Translations under genes and position numbers: made by a program
Assembly: GCF_014197445.1 (NCBI RefSeq)
Contig: NZ_JACIFO010000001.1
Coordinates: forward strand, 372,001 to 436,000
Length of the DNA stretch: 64,000 bases
Direction: 5' to 3'
Source: Mesonia hippocampi
GTDB lineage: Bacteria; Bacteroidota; Bacteroidia; Flavobacteriales; Flavobacteriaceae
In this document: positions 18,610-27,365 of the stretch, in pieces
How the letters are laid out: every line of letters begins with the position of its first letter
How positions within the stretch are numbered: the stretch's first letter is position 1
Notes under the pieces: model-generated
Database searches by the model: none
What the model was told of the DNA's origin: nothing
Seen by the model: the letters and a program-made list of their open reading frames with translations, nothing else

Positions 18610-18674
18610 ATGATATAAATAGCTAATAGATAGACGCTGTCCATTAGTTTATGACATTGCCATCAACTTTTATT
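18610..18674 (+). repeat. Direct repeat copy B flanking the restriction-modification locus
   Basis: The second copy of the 65-bp repeat at 16481-16545, seven mismatches by eye. It abuts the cassette-repeat fragment at 18556-18605, in the place that the tail elements take in the cassettes at 38.2 and 39.1 kb. Both are therefore probably cassette 3' tails. Confidence 0.85.
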
Positions 18675-18694
18675 GGGCAACGAATTTCCAACTA

Positions 18695-19198
18695 TTAAAA
18701 CACACTATTAAAAATAAATTCATAAAATACAATGTAGTTTAAATAGTAAGAAAAAGATGTACATATAAAATGAATTAAGCCTAATACGATGAATAAAATT
18801 ACCAATTTATAGCTATTACATAATTTATAATTTAATCTTAGCGTTAAATATGATATAAAAACAATTATAAACAAAAACACTACAGTATAAACTGTTGTCA
18901 ACTCTAAACTTCTATCACAAAGAGGTGGGATTAAATTTAATAATAGACCTAAATTTATGGTATAAATTGCCATTATAATACCAAAAACTAAAAGATTTAA
19001 TTTTTTACTACTCTTATAAATATAAGCAGTGGTTAATATTAATGCTGTATAAATTATAGCACTAGGAATTAAATAAATCAAACTTTTTAAATCTTTACTT
19101 ATCAAGTAAAGATTAACCCTTGAAATAAACCAAACTAAGAGAGAACAAATAATGTTTACTTTCAGTAACCACCAAATATTTATACCTTTAGTTTTCAA
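18695..19198 (-). CDS. Hypothetical five-helix membrane protein
   Basis: A 167-residue, very hydrophobic protein with about five membrane segments (e.g. IICSLLVWFISRVNLYLI, LIYLIPSAIIYTALILTTAYI, VYTVVFLFIIVFISYLTL). It has no recognised motif. It ends 20 bp before direct repeat B and points the same way as the endonuclease gene, so it may be the preceding cassette of the same array. Codon use is extremely AT-rich. No function is proposed. Confidence 0.6.
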   Translation of the reverse strand: MKTKGINIWWLLKVNIICSLLVWFISRVNLYLISKDLKSLIYLIPSAIIYTALILTTAYIYKSSKKLNLLVFGIIMAIYTINLGLLLNLIPPLCDRSLELTTVYTVVFLFIIVFISYLTLRLNYKLCNSYKLVILFIVLGLIHFICTSFSYYLNYIVFYEFIFNSVF

Positions 19199-19518
19199 AA
19201 TTGATTGTATTATAAATTTCTACCCTAGTTTTATAGATAAGCTTTTAAAGTCCTCATCAAGTTTATTAACTATAGCAATAAATATATGACTTTTTATTTT
19301 GCAATTATCAATAAATATGAATAGTATATAAATATTTAATAAAAAATAAATAAATTACTCAATATACTTCACTTCCTTTATAAAGTATTTTCAAGATGTC
19401 TTTAGTTTGTGTCCAATGTTTTTATAAGAAATATTGGAGGTACATTGGACCTATATTGGACTCACCTTGCACTTACCTAAGCTTTTATAGCTGCTTTAAT
19501 GCTTAATGATATCTTCGA
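19199..19518. other. Gene-free stretch with an 11-bp-period tandem repeat
   Basis: No coding sequence recognised. The notable content is the tandem array at 19433-19465 and an inverted partner (GTCCAATG at 19411-19418 against CATTGGAC at 19443-19450). It separates the accessory genes on the left from the polysaccharide cluster on the right. Confidence 0.6.
19433..19465 (-). repeat. Three 11-bp tandem units built on TCCA/TGGA
   Basis: ATTGGA recurs at 19433, 19444 and 19455, exactly 11 bp apart, with varying bases in between (units ATTGGAGGTAC, ATTGGACCTAT, ATTGGACTCAC). Read on the minus strand the core is TCCA. The array at 27013-27041 has the same period and core. One helical turn between units suggests cooperative protein binding. 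Confidence 0.65.
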
Positions 19519-20982
19519 TTACTTTACAAAAAATAGCAGTTTTTTAATAAAAGTATTTAGCTCTTCAGAAAATTTAAACATATAAGTTAAAAACGTATAA
19601 ATCAATACAATAATTACCGATTTTATCGCTATACCAATCCATACACTAACTGTCAAATCTATGGTATAGCTTAAGTAACTTATGGTGAAAATAACAGCCA
19701 ATTGCAATAAAGTTTTTAAACTAAATGGCTGTATATGAAGCTTTTTTTGAATAATAAACAGCTTTAAACTGTTGTAAATACCAAAAGCTATAAAACTTGC
19801 CAAAGCTGCACCTAGCATACCTAGTTTCGGGATAAACACCCAATTAAACAACACAGCAAATAACACCACCAATACGCCTATAAAAAGCACCCGCCTATAA
19901 AAATCAGCGTTAAATATAATGGCATTGGCATTGCCAAGCATATTTTCATACAGTTTTATAACACATAAAAGCAATAAAACCCATATTCCTAAATCGTAAT
20001 TTTCTGGAATTATCTGATACAACTCTGTGGTATTTCCTATAATTAAACAAAATATTAATCCGCTAATAATAAGCAAGTTAGATGAGCTTTTTTTATATAA
20101 AACGCTCAACTCTTCTAGTTTATTGGTATTTAGCAGCTTAGCACTTACAGGATTTGCTATTTGATGTAAAGCCCGTGCAGGAACAGCAATAACCGATGCT
20201 ATATAAACCCCTATGGCATAAACCGATATTAATTCTATAGGAATAAAACGTTCTAGCATCACTTTATCGAGTTCTAACAAAACCGTAGCGACCGAACCTG
20301 CTATAAAAATAAGTGCCGAGTAATTGAGGATACTTTTAAAATTTTCGGGTAAGCTAAACCTTATTCTAGGAGGAATAAGCCAAAAAGCATACGCCATGAT
20401 AACCAACATTCGGAATACATAAACCCCAACCATACACCAAATAAAACTTGTTATATCAAGGTGGTTTTTATAAACTAAAAAAAGTAAAACACTAATGCTT
20501 ACACGATGAAAAACCTCTTTCATAAAGTTTCCAAACACACTTTTTAGCTTTAATTTACTCCAAGCAAAAAACAACTCGAAATAAGCAATAGCTAAAGCGA
20601 TAAAGTACATACTCCAAATGTAAGGTTGTACCAATGCATTTGTTTGGTAATAACTTGTAATTTTATCAAAAATAAGCAAGCCTACACTCCCACTCACCAA
20701 AGCGATAAATAACGGAAAAAACAAGGCTAAACTAAGTAGTTTTTCTTGTTCTATTTTAGAGGTATATCCGCTATAAAACTTAATAAGTGTGTTTTGTATT
20801 CCAAACCCCATAAAAGGCCAAACCAACGTAGCTGCCGAAAGCAAGTAAGAAACAAGTCCGTAGTTTTCTTGCGAAAAAAAACTGGGGTAAAAAAACAAGG
20901 TGTTTACTGCTCCAAAAGCAAAACCAATATAAGTGGTTAGCATATTGGTAATAGACTGGCTAAATACGATATTTTTACCCAT
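19519..20982 (-). CDS. Polysaccharide/lipid-linked oligosaccharide flippase (Wzx-like)
   Basis: A 487-residue protein with about 12-14 membrane segments of the MATE/MOP superfamily (IVFSQSITNMLTTYIGFAFGAVNTLFFYPSFFSQENYGLVSYLLS start, LFIIQKKLHIQPFSLKTLLQL near the end). Proteins of this type flip lipid-linked O-antigen or other glycan precursors across the inner membrane. Its start codon overlaps the end of the glycosyltransferase gene by 8 bp (20975-20982), so the two are translationally coupled and probably serve one surface glycan. Confidence 0.87.
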   Translation of the reverse strand: MGKNIVFSQSITNMLTTYIGFAFGAVNTLFFYPSFFSQENYGLVSYLLSAATLVWPFMGFGIQNTLIKFYSGYTSKIEQEKLLSLALFFPLFIALVSGSVGLLIFDKITSYYQTNALVQPYIWSMYFIALAIAYFELFFAWSKLKLKSVFGNFMKEVFHRVSISVLLFLVYKNHLDITSFIWCMVGVYVFRMLVIMAYAFWLIPPRIRFSLPENFKSILNYSALIFIAGSVATVLLELDKVMLERFIPIELISVYAIGVYIASVIAVPARALHQIANPVSAKLLNTNKLEELSVLYKKSSSNLLIISGLIFCLIIGNTTELYQIIPENYDLGIWVLLLLCVIKLYENMLGNANAIIFNADFYRRVLFIGVLVVLFAVLFNWVFIPKLGMLGAALASFIAFGIYNSLKLFIIQKKLHIQPFSLKTLLQLAVIFTISYLSYTIDLTVSVWIGIAIKSVIIVLIYTFLTYMFKFSEELNTFIKKLLFFVK

Positions 20983-22273
20983 TAGGCAGTTGTTTTAGTG
21001 CTATTGCCAGTTGCTTAGTGAGTGCTTTTCGGGTAAAATTTTCGGTAAACCTAGCCGTAGCTTTTAAGTTAGCTTCTTGATAAGCTTTAAAATAAGCTGC
21101 TATACTATCTTTTAAAGCTGTTTTATCTTGATAGGTAAAACAAGACTCCGCTCCTACGGCTTTCATCACTTGGTTTACATCCCATTTTTCAGGGCCAATG
21201 GCAATAATAGGTCTCGATGTGTTTAAATACTCAAACAATTTACCCGGAATTATCCCGCGAGTTTCTACCGAATCTATTTCAATCAGCAATAATACTTGAC
21301 TTGTGTTTTGAAATAATACCGCTTCTTGATGTGGAAGGTAACCCAAATTTTCTACAAAATCGGTTAAATGATATGTCGCTAAGCTCGCTAAAACCTCTTT
21401 ACTTACTTTACCGATAAAGCGTAATTTAAAGTGTTTTTTAAACTCCGTATTTTCTTGTAATAACTCCTGTATCACCTTCCATAAAACCAAAGGGTTTCTA
21501 TCTGATAATAAAGAGCCTATATGTGCTAATGTAAAGTTTTTATCTAAAGGTTTCTCAAGTACTTCTTTAGGTTCAAAACCATTGGTAATTACTTGTATAG
21601 GCGTTGTTGTTTTTTCCGAAAACTCCTGTTTTGTAGTGTAGCTTGTGGTTAAAATTAAAGAAGCTTTATCTAAAACCTCTTGCTCTAAATGCAAGTGTTT
21701 TTTATGTGCTTTTTCCGTTAATTTTAATTTTTTATGATAGCCAATAGTTGTCCAAGGATCTCTAAAATCGGCCACCCAATTCATTTCATTTTGTTGTTTT
21801 AACTTTAACCCAATAAGGTGTAAACTGTGTGGTGGCCCTGTTGTAATAAGCGTTTTAATGTCCTTGTTTTTAGCTAAAAAATCGGTTAAATATTTTACAG
21901 CAGGTTTAACCCAAAATATACGTGCATCTGGAATAAAATAGTTTCCACGTATATACAGCATTAACTTTTGTGTAAAGGTCTGATTTTCTTCTTTTTCTAT
22001 AATTCCCGAACTAATGCTGTTGGTTTCTTTTTTTCCTAAAAAAGAAGCCCATTGGTAGGGCTCAAAAATAGGAAACTTCAGCACTTCTACCCCATCGGGA
22101 ATTTCCTGTTCAAAGCTTTTATCAATAATGGGGTAATTGGCATTTTCGGGAACAAAAACTACAGGTTTAATTCCATTTTGGGGTAAATATTTTACAAAAT
22201 TTAACCAACGTTGTACGCCAGGACCACCGGCGGGAGGCCAATAATAAGCAACAATAAGTACCCTAGTTTCCAT
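20975..22273 (-). CDS. Glycosyltransferase (GT4-like)
   Basis: A 432-residue GT-B fold enzyme. N-terminal VLIVAYYWPPAGGPGVQRWLNFVKYLPQNGIKPVV is the loop typical of this group. The C-terminal half carries LAHIGSLLSDRNPLVLWKVI and the donor-binding region IPGKLFEYLNTSRPIIAIGP, with the E of KLFEYL at the usual place. It should transfer a sugar to a lipid-linked or surface glycan on the cytoplasmic side. The gene overlaps the YfhO gene by 1 bp and the flippase by 8 bp, forming a three-gene operon. Donor and acceptor are not identifiable. Confidence 0.88.
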   Translation of the reverse strand: METRVLIVAYYWPPAGGPGVQRWLNFVKYLPQNGIKPVVFVPENANYPIIDKSFEQEIPDGVEVLKFPIFEPYQWASFLGKKETNSISSGIIEKEENQTFTQKLMLYIRGNYFIPDARIFWVKPAVKYLTDFLAKNKDIKTLITTGPPHSLHLIGLKLKQQNEMNWVADFRDPWTTIGYHKKLKLTEKAHKKHLHLEQEVLDKASLILTTSYTTKQEFSEKTTTPIQVITNGFEPKEVLEKPLDKNFTLAHIGSLLSDRNPLVLWKVIQELLQENTEFKKHFKLRFIGKVSKEVLASLATYHLTDFVENLGYLPHQEAVLFQNTSQVLLLIEIDSVETRGIIPGKLFEYLNTSRPIIAIGPEKWDVNQVMKAVGAESCFTYQDKTALKDSIAAYFKAYQEANLKATARFTENFTRKALTKQLAIALKQLPNG

Positions 22274-24717
22274 TAGTGAGTAACTTTTTGAGCATGTTTA
22301 TTTTTAATAAACTGCCATATTCCTATTGCTAATAATATAAGTAAAAGCCCTAAACTTATTAAGGTAATCATACTCCCGGTGGTAATTACTTCTGGCTCAA
22401 AACTAAAACTGATGTTATGATTTCCTGCTGGAAGTACTGCTGCTCGTAACACATAATTTACAGGAAAAATATTTACCGATTCGCCATTGTCTATGGTAGC
22501 TTTCCATCCATGTGGATAATACATTTCAGAGAACACCGCAAGCTGATCTTCTTTTGCTTCGTAGGTATAAATCAATTTATTAGGCTGGTAAGAAACCAGT
22601 TTGATAGAAGCCGTTGTATCGGTTTTAAAGTCTTTCTGCGGAAGCTTTGTAGCATATTCCTTTGTTATTACAGCCGTTGTTTTGGTGTTTATTTTATTTA
22701 AGGCAAGTATCTCTTCGTTAGGGCTTTCTACCGTTTGCAACTCATTTACAAACCAAGCATTTCCGTTTGTATCGGGATTAGGTTCGGCTATGCTTTCTCT
22801 TTTTTCCCTATCTTCCATCAAAATATACTTTACGTGAAGCATATTTAACACTTGCTGATTTCCGTTATAAACATGAAAATCAAACAACTCCTGCATGCGT
22901 CCTGGTTTGGCAGCATGATAACCGCCTAAAGAATTATGAAAAAAAGAAGCCCTTGCCGAATTTAGCGGACTATCGGTAATGTCTAATACGCGGTAATGCG
23001 TTGTATCTTTTAGCACCTCTTTATCGGCTTGTGTAGCGATAAAAGGACGTTCCATTTCGTGTTTATTTACAAAATCTTCGGTATTTACATAACGCCAATC
23101 TACATTTACTAAATCGACAACCAACAATAGGCCTATAAGGGCAATACCTGTGTTTTGCTGAAGCTTCTTGGTAAGATAAGCCCAGATTACCCCTGCGATT
23201 AAAAGCACGAAAATAAGGCTTCTAAGCGTATCGGTTGTGAAAATGTTTTTTCTATCTTCGCGTAATGCACGTACAAAATCTACCCCTAGCTGGTCTATCA
23301 TAGCGGCATCGCTGCTTCCTGTAAAATCAAACAGCATTGACTTTAGCAGTAAAAAACTGATAGAAATTCCTCCTACAATAATACTACTCCATTTTAACGC
23401 ATGGAGTTTTGTTTTTTCGGAGATATCCTTAGCAAACAATTTCGATAAGCCTACAATAGCCAAAACAGGAAAACAAAGCTCCATAATTACTTGGATAGAC
23501 GATACGGCCCTAAACTTATCATAAAGTGGCACGTAGTTGATAAAAAACTTTGTTACAAAAGCTAAATTGCTTCCCCAAGATAGTATCAATGCTAACAACG
23601 ACCCGCCTACAAGCCACCATTTTAATCTTCCTTTTATTAAATACAAGGCAAAAATCATTAAGAAAATAACTCCTGCTCCAATATATGCCGGTGCTCCAAT
23701 ATAAGTTTGGTTCCCCCAATAAGTTGCCGCTCTACTAGAAAAGTATTCTGCTTGTTGTGGCGAAGCTCCTAATTGTATAACGGCTTTATACACTTCGGAA
23801 TCTTTTCCTAGGTTTTCGGCACTAGAGCCTCCCATAAACCTCGGTATAAATACATTCAAGCTTTCTAAAATACCATAGCTATACTCTGTAATATATTCAT
23901 AAGAAAGCCCACTTAGTTTTTCTTTTTCATTTCCATCGGGGTCAATGCTTAGTCCTGTATCTCCACGTGTACTAAAGTCCGAATATTCTTTTGTAGCTAA
24001 TAGGTTTGTAGCATTTGTACCTACGGCAATAAGTACCGCCACCAACATAATGCCTATGGCCTTAAAAAACTGCGGTAGTTTTTTCTTTTTATAAAAATCA
24101 TAAAAGTATGCTACTCCCATAACCAGCACCAACAGTAATAAATAGTAGGTCATTTGAAAGTGATTGGCATTAATTTCTAAAGCCATTCCTAAACACAACA
24201 AAATAGCCCCTAGCAAGTACCGTTGCCTAAAACAAAGCACAATTCCACCCAACACCCATGGCATATAAGCAATAGCATGTGCTTTAGCGTTATGCCCTAC
24301 GCCTAAAATAATAATAAGATAGGTAGAAAACCCAAAAGCCAACGCGCCAATTGCGGCTAGCTTATAATCTATTTTTAAGCATAATAGAAAAATATACAGG
24401 CCTATAAAATAAAGAAAAAGATAATCGGCAGGGCGTGGTAAAAAACGCAAACCTCGATCTAGTTTTTTTATGTAATTATACGGATAGTTGGCACCAAGCT
24501 GATAAGTGGGCATCCCTCCAAAAGCAGCATCTGTCCAATAAGGTTCTTCTCCGGTAGCTTGCCTAAAGTCATTTTGTTGCTTCGCCATCCCTACATATTG
24601 TGCTATATCGCTCTGAAAAATAACTTTTCCAGACAATACGGGATGAAAATAAGCTAAAGAAATAACGATAAAGCCTAGCAATACTAAGCCATGTGGAAGT
24701 AACTTTTTAAAATTCAT
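22273..24717 (-). CDS. YfhO family membrane protein
   Basis: An 814-residue protein with about 13 membrane segments followed by a C-terminal beta-rich periplasmic region and a final helix. The long-loop architecture (FQSDIAQYVGMAKQQNDFRQATGEEPYWTDAAFGGMPTYQLGANYPYN) is typical of YfhO, a GT-C-type family. In Firmicutes, YfhO is implicated in glycosylating lipoteichoic acid. Bacteroidota homologues are common and largely unstudied. It heads the operon with the glycosyltransferase and flippase, so a role in glycan or lipid modification outside the inner membrane is reasonable. Confidence 0.9.
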   Translation of the reverse strand: MNFKKLLPHGLVLLGFIVISLAYFHPVLSGKVIFQSDIAQYVGMAKQQNDFRQATGEEPYWTDAAFGGMPTYQLGANYPYNYIKKLDRGLRFLPRPADYLFLYFIGLYIFLLCLKIDYKLAAIGALAFGFSTYLIIILGVGHNAKAHAIAYMPWVLGGIVLCFRQRYLLGAILLCLGMALEINANHFQMTYYLLLLVLVMGVAYFYDFYKKKKLPQFFKAIGIMLVAVLIAVGTNATNLLATKEYSDFSTRGDTGLSIDPDGNEKEKLSGLSYEYITEYSYGILESLNVFIPRFMGGSSAENLGKDSEVYKAVIQLGASPQQAEYFSSRAATYWGNQTYIGAPAYIGAGVIFLMIFALYLIKGRLKWWLVGGSLLALILSWGSNLAFVTKFFINYVPLYDKFRAVSSIQVIMELCFPVLAIVGLSKLFAKDISEKTKLHALKWSSIIVGGISISFLLLKSMLFDFTGSSDAAMIDQLGVDFVRALREDRKNIFTTDTLRSLIFVLLIAGVIWAYLTKKLQQNTGIALIGLLLVVDLVNVDWRYVNTEDFVNKHEMERPFIATQADKEVLKDTTHYRVLDITDSPLNSARASFFHNSLGGYHAAKPGRMQELFDFHVYNGNQQVLNMLHVKYILMEDREKRESIAEPNPDTNGNAWFVNELQTVESPNEEILALNKINTKTTAVITKEYATKLPQKDFKTDTTASIKLVSYQPNKLIYTYEAKEDQLAVFSEMYYPHGWKATIDNGESVNIFPVNYVLRAAVLPAGNHNISFSFEPEVITTGSMITLISLGLLLILLAIGIWQFIKNKHAQKVTH

Positions 24718-24746
24718 TAAGCTGCTATTTAAATACAGGCCGAAAA

Positions 24747-25022
24747 TTAATCAATTTCTTCGAAATCGATGTACTCTCCTACTTGTTTCTTTGCCTTTCG
24801 GGTAGATTTTGTGTGAGAATCAAAGCTAACTTTCCCAGCTTCTTCTTGCGTATGTTGTCTATTAGACTGTTGAGATTGATATTGTTGCTGAAATTTTTTA
24901 GACATTTTATCGCTGGCTTTTTTCATTGCATAGCGCATAATAGCTGGGCCAAACATTCTAAAAAAAATACGAATGCCTAAAAAAATAAGGATGATAATAA
25001 GAAGTGTTTTCAAAAACTCCAT
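24747..25022 (-). CDS. DUF4834 small membrane protein
   Basis: A 91-residue protein with one N-terminal membrane helix (LLIIILIFLGIRIFFRMFGP), a basic/Gln-rich stretch (KKFQQQYQSQQSNRQ), and the conserved acidic end GEYIDFEEID that defines this Bacteroidota family. It is 29 bp upstream of the YfhO gene and may be in the same transcript. No function is established. Confidence 0.88.
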   Translation of the reverse strand: MEFLKTLLIIILIFLGIRIFFRMFGPAIMRYAMKKASDKMSKKFQQQYQSQQSNRQHTQEEAGKVSFDSHTKSTRKAKKQVGEYIDFEEID

Positions 25023-25112
25023 AAATGCATTAAGTCTATAATCAGCTTACAAAAATATTAATTTTAAACCTCAAAAATTACTTATGAAGCATAAAAAATA
25101 GTAAAAATCGGC

Positions 25113-25120
25113 TATATTTG
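25113..25120 (+). promoter_or_regulatory. Putative -7 box for the outer-membrane protein gene
   Basis: TATATTTG, 19 bp before the ATG at 25139. It fits the Bacteroidota TAnnTTTG consensus; the upstream TTG element is not clear. Confidence 0.5.
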
Positions 25121-25138
25121 AGTTAAATTTTAAAGAAA

Positions 25139-26122
25139 ATGAAAAAAACACTTGTTGGCATTTGCGCCTTTTGCACAAGTTTGATAGCTTCTGCACAATA
25201 TACAGAAACCATTAATTCTAACAGACCCGGAGGCTCGCAAGGGGCTTTTGCAGTAGGTACAGAAGTGCTTCAGATAGAAACAGGCCTTAAATTGGGAAAC
25301 GATGAACATAAACTTACCCATACCGATACCGATTTCTGGGGAATAGATTATGGCATTAGGTACGGTTTTTTTAAAGAGCAACTCGAAGTTAGTTTACTAG
25401 GTAGCTACCTAAACACAACGGTAACCAACACCAAAGGCATCACTTCCGAAGAATTAAAATACAGTAATTTTAGGTCTAACACCTTAGGGGTGAAATATTT
25501 AATTTACGACCCTTATAAAAAAAGAATGTTTGAAAAACCTAACCTATACAGCTGGAAGGCAAATAACCGTTTTAAATGGAGAGATTTAATTCCGGCCGTT
25601 TCTCTATATGCAGGGGCAAATATCCTTTTTGGAGACAACCAACTGATGTATTACCCTTATATAAATGACAATTTAGAAACCAAAATAACCCCTACTGCTG
25701 CGTTAATTACCCAAAACAATTGGGGGCGTTGGGTATTTGTAATGAATATTATCGCAGAAAAAATTGGGGACGAATACCCTACCTATGCAGGAATATTTAC
25801 CATGACACATGCCGCAAGTGCTAAAGTATCTATTTTTGCCGAATACCAAACCATAAAAAACGATTTGTATAGCGATGATATTGCTAGGTTTGGAGGTGCT
25901 TACCTTTTTACAAAAGACCTTCAAGTAGACCTATCCGGCTTAGTTAACTTTAAAGATACCCCAAGCCGCTGGCAAGTAGCTTTAGGATTCTCGTATAGAA
26001 TAGACATGCATAAGCAAGATGAAATGATAAAAGAAGGAAGAAAAGGAAAAATAGAAAAAGCTTCTACGAAAGATAAAAAAGAGAAAAAGAAAAAAAATAA
26101 CATCCCAGAGCCAACAGAATAA
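25139..26122 (+). CDS. Outer-membrane beta-barrel protein, transporter-like
   Basis: A 327-residue exported protein. The signal peptide MKKTLVGICAFCTSLIASAQ is followed by alternating amphipathic strands (VLQIETGLKLGNDEH, GIDYGIRYGFFKEQLEVSLLGSYL, VSIFAEYQTIKNDLY, WQVALGFSYRI). This fits the transporter/phenol-degradation MetA-like outer-membrane family. After the last strand there is a long Lys/Glu-rich tail (KEGRKGKIEKASTKDKKEKKKKNN) that is unusual for a barrel and would be periplasmic. No substrate can be named. Confidence 0.75.
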   Translation: MKKTLVGICAFCTSLIASAQYTETINSNRPGGSQGAFAVGTEVLQIETGLKLGNDEHKLTHTDTDFWGIDYGIRYGFFKEQLEVSLLGSYLNTTVTNTKGITSEELKYSNFRSNTLGVKYLIYDPYKKRMFEKPNLYSWKANNRFKWRDLIPAVSLYAGANILFGDNQLMYYPYINDNLETKITPTAALITQNNWGRWVFVMNIIAEKIGDEYPTYAGIFTMTHAASAKVSIFAEYQTIKNDLYSDDIARFGGAYLFTKDLQVDLSGLVNFKDTPSRWQVALGFSYRIDMHKQDEMIKEGRKGKIEKASTKDKKEKKKKNNIPEPTE

Positions 26123-26154
26123 GGCATTTTTTTCAGCATTAAACAAGGTTTTTA

Positions 26155-26162
26155 TATTTTTG
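26155..26162 (+). promoter_or_regulatory. Putative -7 box for yebC
   Basis: TATTTTTG lies 22 bp before the yebC ATG at 26184 and fits TAnnTTTG. It gives yebC a promoter separate from the preceding gene. Confidence 0.5.
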
Positions 26163-26183
26163 TGAAAATTTTTTAAAATAATT

Positions 26184-26897
26184 ATGGGAAGAGCTTTTGA
26201 ATTTAGAAAAGAGCGTAAAATGAAACGTTGGGCAAAAATGTCCAAAGCCTTTACGCGAATTGGTAAAGATATTGTAATGGCAGTAAAAGAAGGAGGTCCC
26301 GATCCCGATGCTAATGCAAAACTACGTGCCGTAATACAAAACGCTAAAAACGTAAACATGCCTAAAGATAATATCGAGCGAGCTATAAAACGAGCTTCCG
26401 ATAAAAATCAAGGCGACTATAAAACAGTTTTATTTGAAGGCTATGCCCCACATGGTATTGCCGTACTTATAGAAACTGCCACCGACAACAACACGCGTAC
26501 AGTAGCTAACATACGTTCGTACTTTAATAAACACAACGGAAGTTTAGGAACTTCGGGTTCTGTTGAATTTATGTTTGACCATACCTGTAACTTTACTGTA
26601 AAAGCAGAAGGACAAGATGTAGAAGAATTAGAACTCGATTTTATTGACTTAGGCGTAGAAGAAGTTTTTGAAGATGAAGACGGAATAAGCCTATACGCAC
26701 CTTTTGAAAGTTTTGGATCAATACAACACGAATTAGAAAACAGAGGAATAGAAATCCTATCATCGGGTTTTGACCGTATTCCTACCGTTACCAAAACACT
26801 CAGCATAGAAGAACAAGAAGAGGTAGAAAAACTCTTAGAAAAAATTGAAGATGATGACGATGTCCAAAATGTTTTTCATACCATGAAATCTAATTAA
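26184..26897 (+). CDS. YebC/PmpR family protein
   Basis: A 237-residue member of a widely conserved family first described as DNA-binding regulators; some members have been linked to translation of difficult peptide sequences. Visible blocks are MGRAFEFRKERKMKRWAKMSKAFTRIGKDI, NMPKDNIERAIKRA, EGYAPHGIAVLIETATDNNTRTVANIR and NKHNGSLGTSGSVEFMFD. The N-terminal segment is the Bacteroidota variant of the usual GHSKW start. Length is normal. A strong terminator follows at 26907-26938. Confidence 0.93.
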   Translation: MGRAFEFRKERKMKRWAKMSKAFTRIGKDIVMAVKEGGPDPDANAKLRAVIQNAKNVNMPKDNIERAIKRASDKNQGDYKTVLFEGYAPHGIAVLIETATDNNTRTVANIRSYFNKHNGSLGTSGSVEFMFDHTCNFTVKAEGQDVEELELDFIDLGVEEVFEDEDGISLYAPFESFGSIQHELENRGIEILSSGFDRIPTVTKTLSIEEQEEVEKLLEKIEDDDDVQNVFHTMKSN

Positions 26898-26906
26898 TAA
26901 TTTAAA

Positions 26907-26938
26907 AATCCTGCTTAGTGTTAAGCAGGATTTTTTTT
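26907..26938 (+). terminator. Rho-independent terminator after yebC
   Basis: Perfect 11-bp stem AATCCTGCTTA / TAAGCAGGATT with a 4-base loop followed by eight T. It marks the end of the core segment before the accessory region. Confidence 0.9.
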
Positions 26939-27263
26939 GCTTTTTAAACCCCTTAAAAAACACTAAAAACCAGTCTTTAGTTTTACCCGTGTTTTTCCCC
27001 TATCAAAGCCATACCTAGTCCACACCTAGTCCATACCTAGTCTAGGGTGAGACCACAAATTGTCCACTAAAAAATGGGCTGATTTTAGTTTAGCTATGGT
27101 TTAATTATGATGTAAAAATGACTTATTTATAAGCTATAAAAAAGCGAAAAAATAGAGCTCTCTATCCGAAGTATTTTCGACCTGATTTTTTTATGGTTTT
27201 TATTTAAAAAACAACCCATATCTTTAATTTTTTAACCAAACCCTCTTAGGGTTTAGAACTTCT
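26939..27263. other. Gene-free stretch ahead of the first cassette array
   Basis: No coding sequence recognised. It contains the 11-bp tandem array at 27013-27041 and, at its right end, leads into the array promoter at 27264-27295. Confidence 0.6.
27013..27041 (+). repeat. Three 11-bp tandem units upstream of array 1
   Basis: ACCTAGT recurs at 27013, 27024 and 27035, exactly 11 bp apart, each followed by CCAyA (units ACCTAGTCCAC, ACCTAGTCCAT). The TCCA core and the 11-bp period match the array at 19433-19465 when both are read in the direction of the neighbouring accessory genes. Confidence 0.68.
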
Positions 27264-27295
27264 TTTGTTTTAACATAAAAAGTTATCTATATTTG
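27264..27295 (+). promoter_or_regulatory. Head promoter of cassette array 1 (Pc-like)
   Basis: TTTG (27264-27267), a 20-base spacer and TATATTTG (27288-27295) form a textbook Bacteroidota promoter firing into the array. The surrounding segment (from about 27268 to AAGTT at about 27309) recurs inverted at 46256-46301 with only a few differences. The shared sequence stops at AAGTT, where the cassette content begins. Confidence 0.82.
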
Positions 27296-27365
27296 AGGAT
27301 ATATACAAGTTACCAGCCATTTTGGGCGACACAAAATAACTAACAGACAATCAAAAGCGACCTCA

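Noticed and set aside
19411-19466. CRISPR array
   Set aside because: Repeats are only about 6-7 conserved bases at an 11-bp period with no spacers of constant length, and no cas genes are present anywhere.
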